Assembly: GCA_023245515.1 (NCBI GenBank)
Contig: JAHFKE010000053.1
Span: 1 to 7,530, forward strand
Direction: 5' to 3'
Length of the DNA stretch: 7,530 bases
DNA from: Candidatus Levyibacteriota bacterium
GTDB lineage: Bacteria; Patescibacteriota; Microgenomatia; Levybacterales; UBA12049
Shown piece after piece: positions 5,710 to 7,530 of the stretch. Position 1 is the first letter of the stretch, and each line of letters opens with the position of its first letter. Position numbers and translations under genes: made by a program. The notes beneath the pieces were generated by a model, which worked only from the letters and a program-made list of their open reading frames with translations, was not told the origin of the DNA and made no database searches.

Positions 5710-6193
5710 GGCTTTGATGAGAAAAAGTAATGTGAGCAGGAAGTTGCCTTTTCCCTTTGTGCATTCTTTTGAGAATGCTATGATTGCCAAGAAAAAAGGC
5801 TTACTTGAAGAATGGGTGTATGGGTATTTGCTGAGGGAAGGTAATCATGGACTTGCGACTGCGCTCAAAACAGAAGCCCCCATCCTTCTCGATCTTATCG
5901 AGATTCCTCTATTGCTGCTTAATAGAATTGAGGGACCCGAGCCCCTAGAGGATCGTGAGACTCTCGATACGTGGGAAGAGCGCGTATCGGGGCTCTCGCT
6001 TATGATTGAAGATGAATACATCCCTCCCCCACTCATCATTACTGACTACTGGCATCCGATGGAGATTGTTGACGGTAATCACAGACATGAAGCACTTCTG
6101 CGTAACGGCGTTGAAAAACATTGGGTGATAATTTTTATAAAAAATGACTCGACGAAGCAGTTACTTGCGCAATATATCGAAGAACGAACATAA
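5708..6193 (+). CDS. Single-domain ParB/sulfiredoxin-fold protein
   Basis: Seen in 161 residues: IPPPLIITDYWHPMEIVDGNHRHEALLRNGV (105-135). The DGNHRHEAL block (122-130), preceded by a strand ending in Val-Asp, is the signature of the ParB N-terminal nuclease/sulfiredoxin superfamily (GxHRxxA), which binds or hydrolyses nucleotides in known members. The ParB DNA-binding and dimer domains are absent, so chromosome partitioning is unlikely. The N-terminal 100 residues (basic start, EEWVYGYLLREGNHGLA, then a Leu-rich helix 59-72) are not familiar. The HAD hydrolase starts five bases after the stop, so the two are probably co-transcribed. The promoter would make Met4 (5717) the true start, shortening the protein to 158 residues. 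ParB-like nuclease, kinase or an inactive binding protein are all possible; activity cannot be assigned. Confidence 0.72.
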   Translation: MALMRKSNVSRKLPFPFVHSFENAMIAKKKGLLEEWVYGYLLREGNHGLATALKTEAPILLDLIEIPLLLLNRIEGPEPLEDRETLDTWEERVSGLSLMIEDEYIPPPLIITDYWHPMEIVDGNHRHEALLRNGVEKHWVIIFIKNDSTKQLLAQYIEERT

Positions 6194-6198
6194 ATCGC

Positions 6199-6798
6199 AT
6201 GAAAGTAAAAGCTATTATTATTGATGTCGGAGGCGTTCTGATAAGGGAGATGGACAAATCAGCTCGCGTCTTTTGGTTGGGTAGACTTAGACTTACCAAA
6301 CGCCAGCTAACACATGAAGTGTACCGGACAGGTTCTGCTAAGCTTGCGACTGTGGGTCAGATAGAATATAAAACAACGTGGTCGGATCTCGGAAAGAAAT
6401 TTAAGCTGACACAAGGCGAAGTTGATCAGCTCCAAGAGGACTTTCATGCAGGCGACAGATTGAACACAGAGCTGTATGCATTTATACAGCAGATGCATAA
6501 AAAGTATAAGGTAGCAATTCTCAGTAACGCGTGGTCGGACTCCCGTGGGGTTTATATAGAGAAGTATCATCTCGACAAGATTGTTGACATGATGATAATT
6601 TCCGCTGAGGAGGGAATGAGAAAGCCCAATAAAGGTATTTTTAGAGTGGCGCTACAACGTTTGGAAGTAAGTCCTGAGGAAGTAGTTTATATAGATGACC
6701 GTCCCGACAATATCAGAACCGCAAAAGCTTTGGGGATGAAGACCGTCCTCTTCCGCCACACAAAAGAGGCTATCGAACAGATAGAGAGTTTGCTATAG
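6199..6798 (+). CDS. HAD-superfamily hydrolase (subfamily IA-like), probable phosphatase
   Basis: HAD hydrolases mostly cleave phosphate esters through an aspartyl intermediate. Seen in 199 residues: motif I IIDVGGVL with nucleophile Asp9, a helical cap (about 18-95), motif II ILSNA (Ser109, Asn110), motif III Lys142 in RKPNKGIF, and motif IV YIDDRPDN (Asp166, Asp167). The second motif-I acidic residue (usual DxD) is Gly11, as in the DxGGV/DxGNV members related to YihX and to the N-domain of epoxide hydrolases; these can still be phosphatases, but dehalogenase or other activity cannot be excluded. Length and motif spacing are normal for the family, so the gene looks intact. It starts five bases after the ParB-like gene and has no visible Shine-Dalgarno or convincing -10, which implies translational coupling. 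The substrate is unknown. Confidence 0.88.
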   Translation: MKVKAIIIDVGGVLIREMDKSARVFWLGRLRLTKRQLTHEVYRTGSAKLATVGQIEYKTTWSDLGKKFKLTQGEVDQLQEDFHAGDRLNTELYAFIQQMHKKYKVAILSNAWSDSRGVYIEKYHLDKIVDMMIISAEEGMRKPNKGIFRVALQRLEVSPEEVVYIDDRPDNIRTAKALGMKTVLFRHTKEAIEQIESLL

Positions 6799-6914
6799 CC
6801 AAGACTACTTCTGGATTGGCCACTATCTATACAACTTTTTCCGCAAAAGTCTTCCACTACGTAGCAAGGTACTATTGTAAGTATTATGAATAATGAATAG
6901 ATTCGAGAGTAAAC
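6799..6914. other. Convergent intergenic region with a weak hairpin
   Basis: This stretch separates the HAD gene from the oppositely oriented Thr/Pro-rich gene, so it should stop transcription from both sides. I see only weak structure: ACTTTT (6834-6839), loop TCCGC, AAAAGT (6845-6850), and GCCAA...TTGGC close to the HAD stop. Neither has a GC-rich stem with a T-run, so no clear intrinsic terminator can be called. Confidence 0.3.
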
Positions 6915-7415
6915 TCATGGTGCAGGCGAGGGTGTTGGCGTGGGAGTATCAGTGAGGGTTGGGGTAGGTGTTTCAGTTGGTGTAGGAGTCAAAGTGGGTG
7001 TCGCCGTGGGGGTTGGGGTAGTACCTGTGGTTGGTGTGGCAGTCGGAGCGGAGGTAGGAACCGGTGTCGTCGTAGCTGCTGAAGTTGGTATGGTCGTAGT
7101 CCCTGAAGTTGCGGTAGGGTTTGATTTGGAAGAGGAAGACGGTGGGTTTGCGGGACCATATTGTTCACGTGCTGTAGATGTTCCGGCTACGCCTGGTTGG
7201 TTTTGATATTCATTCTCGAAGGAATGTAGCTCCGGAGTGGGTGTTAGGGATGTCGCATCAATAGTATTTGTACCGGACAGCGTTACCAGGAGAGACATTC
7301 CCCCGAAGAAAAGAAGAACAAAGACGATAGAGAAGATAGTCGTCTTTTTCCCCGGACTCATCTCTGACAATCGGATCGATTTTATAACCTCATTAAAAAC
7401 AGATTCATTTTCCAT
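6915..7415 (-). CDS. Single-pass membrane protein with long Thr/Pro-rich extracellular stalk
   Basis: Seen in 166 residues: a short cytoplasmic N-terminus (1-24, ending in PGKK), one transmembrane segment (about 26-47), then an exported tail of about 120 residues. Residues 58-105 contain mixed polar sequence with SSSSKSN. From about 101 to the end it is almost only Thr, Pro, Ala and Ser, with TPTP runs and the end TPSPAP. Such tails act as wall-spanning, often glycosylated, stalks in other bacteria. Here no folded domain follows, so its tip is bare, or the gene once continued. There is no sorting motif; the N-terminal anchor would hold it. TGA (6917-6915) is the stop. ATG 7415 is the first start, with no Shine-Dalgarno and only a poor -10 candidate upstream (TATCAT at 7461-7456). 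Function unknown. The opposite strand reads as a Val/Gly-rich frame only because of this repeat. Confidence 0.7.
   Translation of the reverse strand: MENESVFNEVIKSIRLSEMSPGKKTTIFSIVFVLLFFGGMSLLVTLSGTNTIDATSLTPTPELHSFENEYQNQPGVAGTSTAREQYGPANPPSSSSKSNPTATSGTTTIPTSAATTTPVPTSAPTATPTTGTTPTPTATPTLTPTPTETPTPTLTDTPTPTPSPAP
6940..7110. repeat. Low-complexity DNA encoding the Thr/Pro tail
   Basis: The plus strand is strongly G/T-rich with recurring GGTGT/GGGGTAG/GTTGG words spaced by multiples of three, the reverse complement of ACN-CCN codons. The repeats are imperfect at DNA level, because synonymous codons vary. Such tracts tend to change length by slippage, so stalk length may vary between strains. 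Confidence 0.6.
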
Positions 7416-7530
7416 ACGAAAACATCAGCCTCGATTTAATCGGGTCAGTACGTTTATGATACACGAAAATTCCCGCTTATGACATTCTTTATGTGGAAAG
7501 TTTTGCAGAGTTAGTAGATAGATATTGTCG

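Noticed and set aside
6915..6917. UGA read as Gly or Trp, as in some CPR lineages
   Set aside because: The frame ends naturally at TGA after a complete low-complexity tail; the other genes end in TAA or TAG and TGG serves normally for Trp. One TGA stop is thin evidence, but nothing requires recoding.
6940..7206. Val/Gly-rich reading frame on the plus strand
   Set aside because: It is the mirror of the Thr/Pro codons of the minus-strand gene, which has a proper membrane segment and plausible ends.
7425..7530. Open minus-strand frame from the right edge to TGA 7427-7425 (34 codons), possible end of an upstream gene
   Set aside because: Thirty-four open codons are common by chance and the translation shows no recognisable motif. 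I see no assignable gene in 7416-7530.

Overview
The window is about 44% GC by eye. It carries eight supportable protein-coding genes (one cut by the left edge), no rRNA or tRNA, and one non-coding repeat element. The genes fit a bacterium with a peptidoglycan wall and surface-anchored proteins: a sortase, its LASTG-tailed substrate, a penicillin-binding-protein-type carboxypeptidase and several single-pass proteins with outward-facing domains. No gene start has a convincing Shine-Dalgarno sequence. At several starts a sigma70-type -10 box lies 6-8 bases before the start codon, implying leaderless or near-leaderless mRNAs. Together with small orphan membrane proteins, Thr-Pro stalks and short-unit intergenic repeats, this suggests a Patescibacteria/CPR-type genome (Microgenomates-like is my best guess). 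That is inference, not proof. The standard bacterial code fits.

Layout. Positions 1-632 (minus) hold the N-terminal 210 codons of serA, D-3-phosphoglycerate dehydrogenase. A divergent control region (633-836) carries a leaderless promoter for serA and a perfect-consensus promoter (TTGACA-17-TATAAT) for the plus strand. The plus-strand envelope block follows: a small secreted four-cysteine protein ending in LASTG, a transmembrane segment and a basic tail (837-1385); its probable sortase (1405-1941); a heptamer-repeat hairpin (1944-1999); and a membrane-tethered D-Ala-D-Ala carboxypeptidase (2048-3022). Right after that stop codon sits a 160-bp imperfect palindrome with perfect 18-bp ends and a possible TAA target duplication, a MITE-like element (3023-3182). 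Next come a cysteine-rich anchored protein with a KPAVYLYP...TEWGG domain and its own strong promoter (3245-4567), then an orphan protein with about four membrane segments, best started at GTG 4627 (4627-5589).

A second degenerate heptamer tract overlaps that gene's end. It is followed by a likely two-gene unit, a single-domain ParB/sulfiredoxin-fold protein (5708-6193) and a HAD-superfamily hydrolase (6199-6798). On the minus strand, convergent, lies a single-pass protein with a long Thr/Pro-rich stalk (6915-7415).

How the genes may work together: the LASTG protein and the sortase look like a substrate-enzyme pair for covalent surface anchoring. The carboxypeptidase would trim the peptidoglycan stem peptides that sortases use as acceptors. 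The Cys-rich and Thr/Pro-rich proteins are further surface components. serA and the ParB-like/HAD pair show no obvious tie to the envelope genes.
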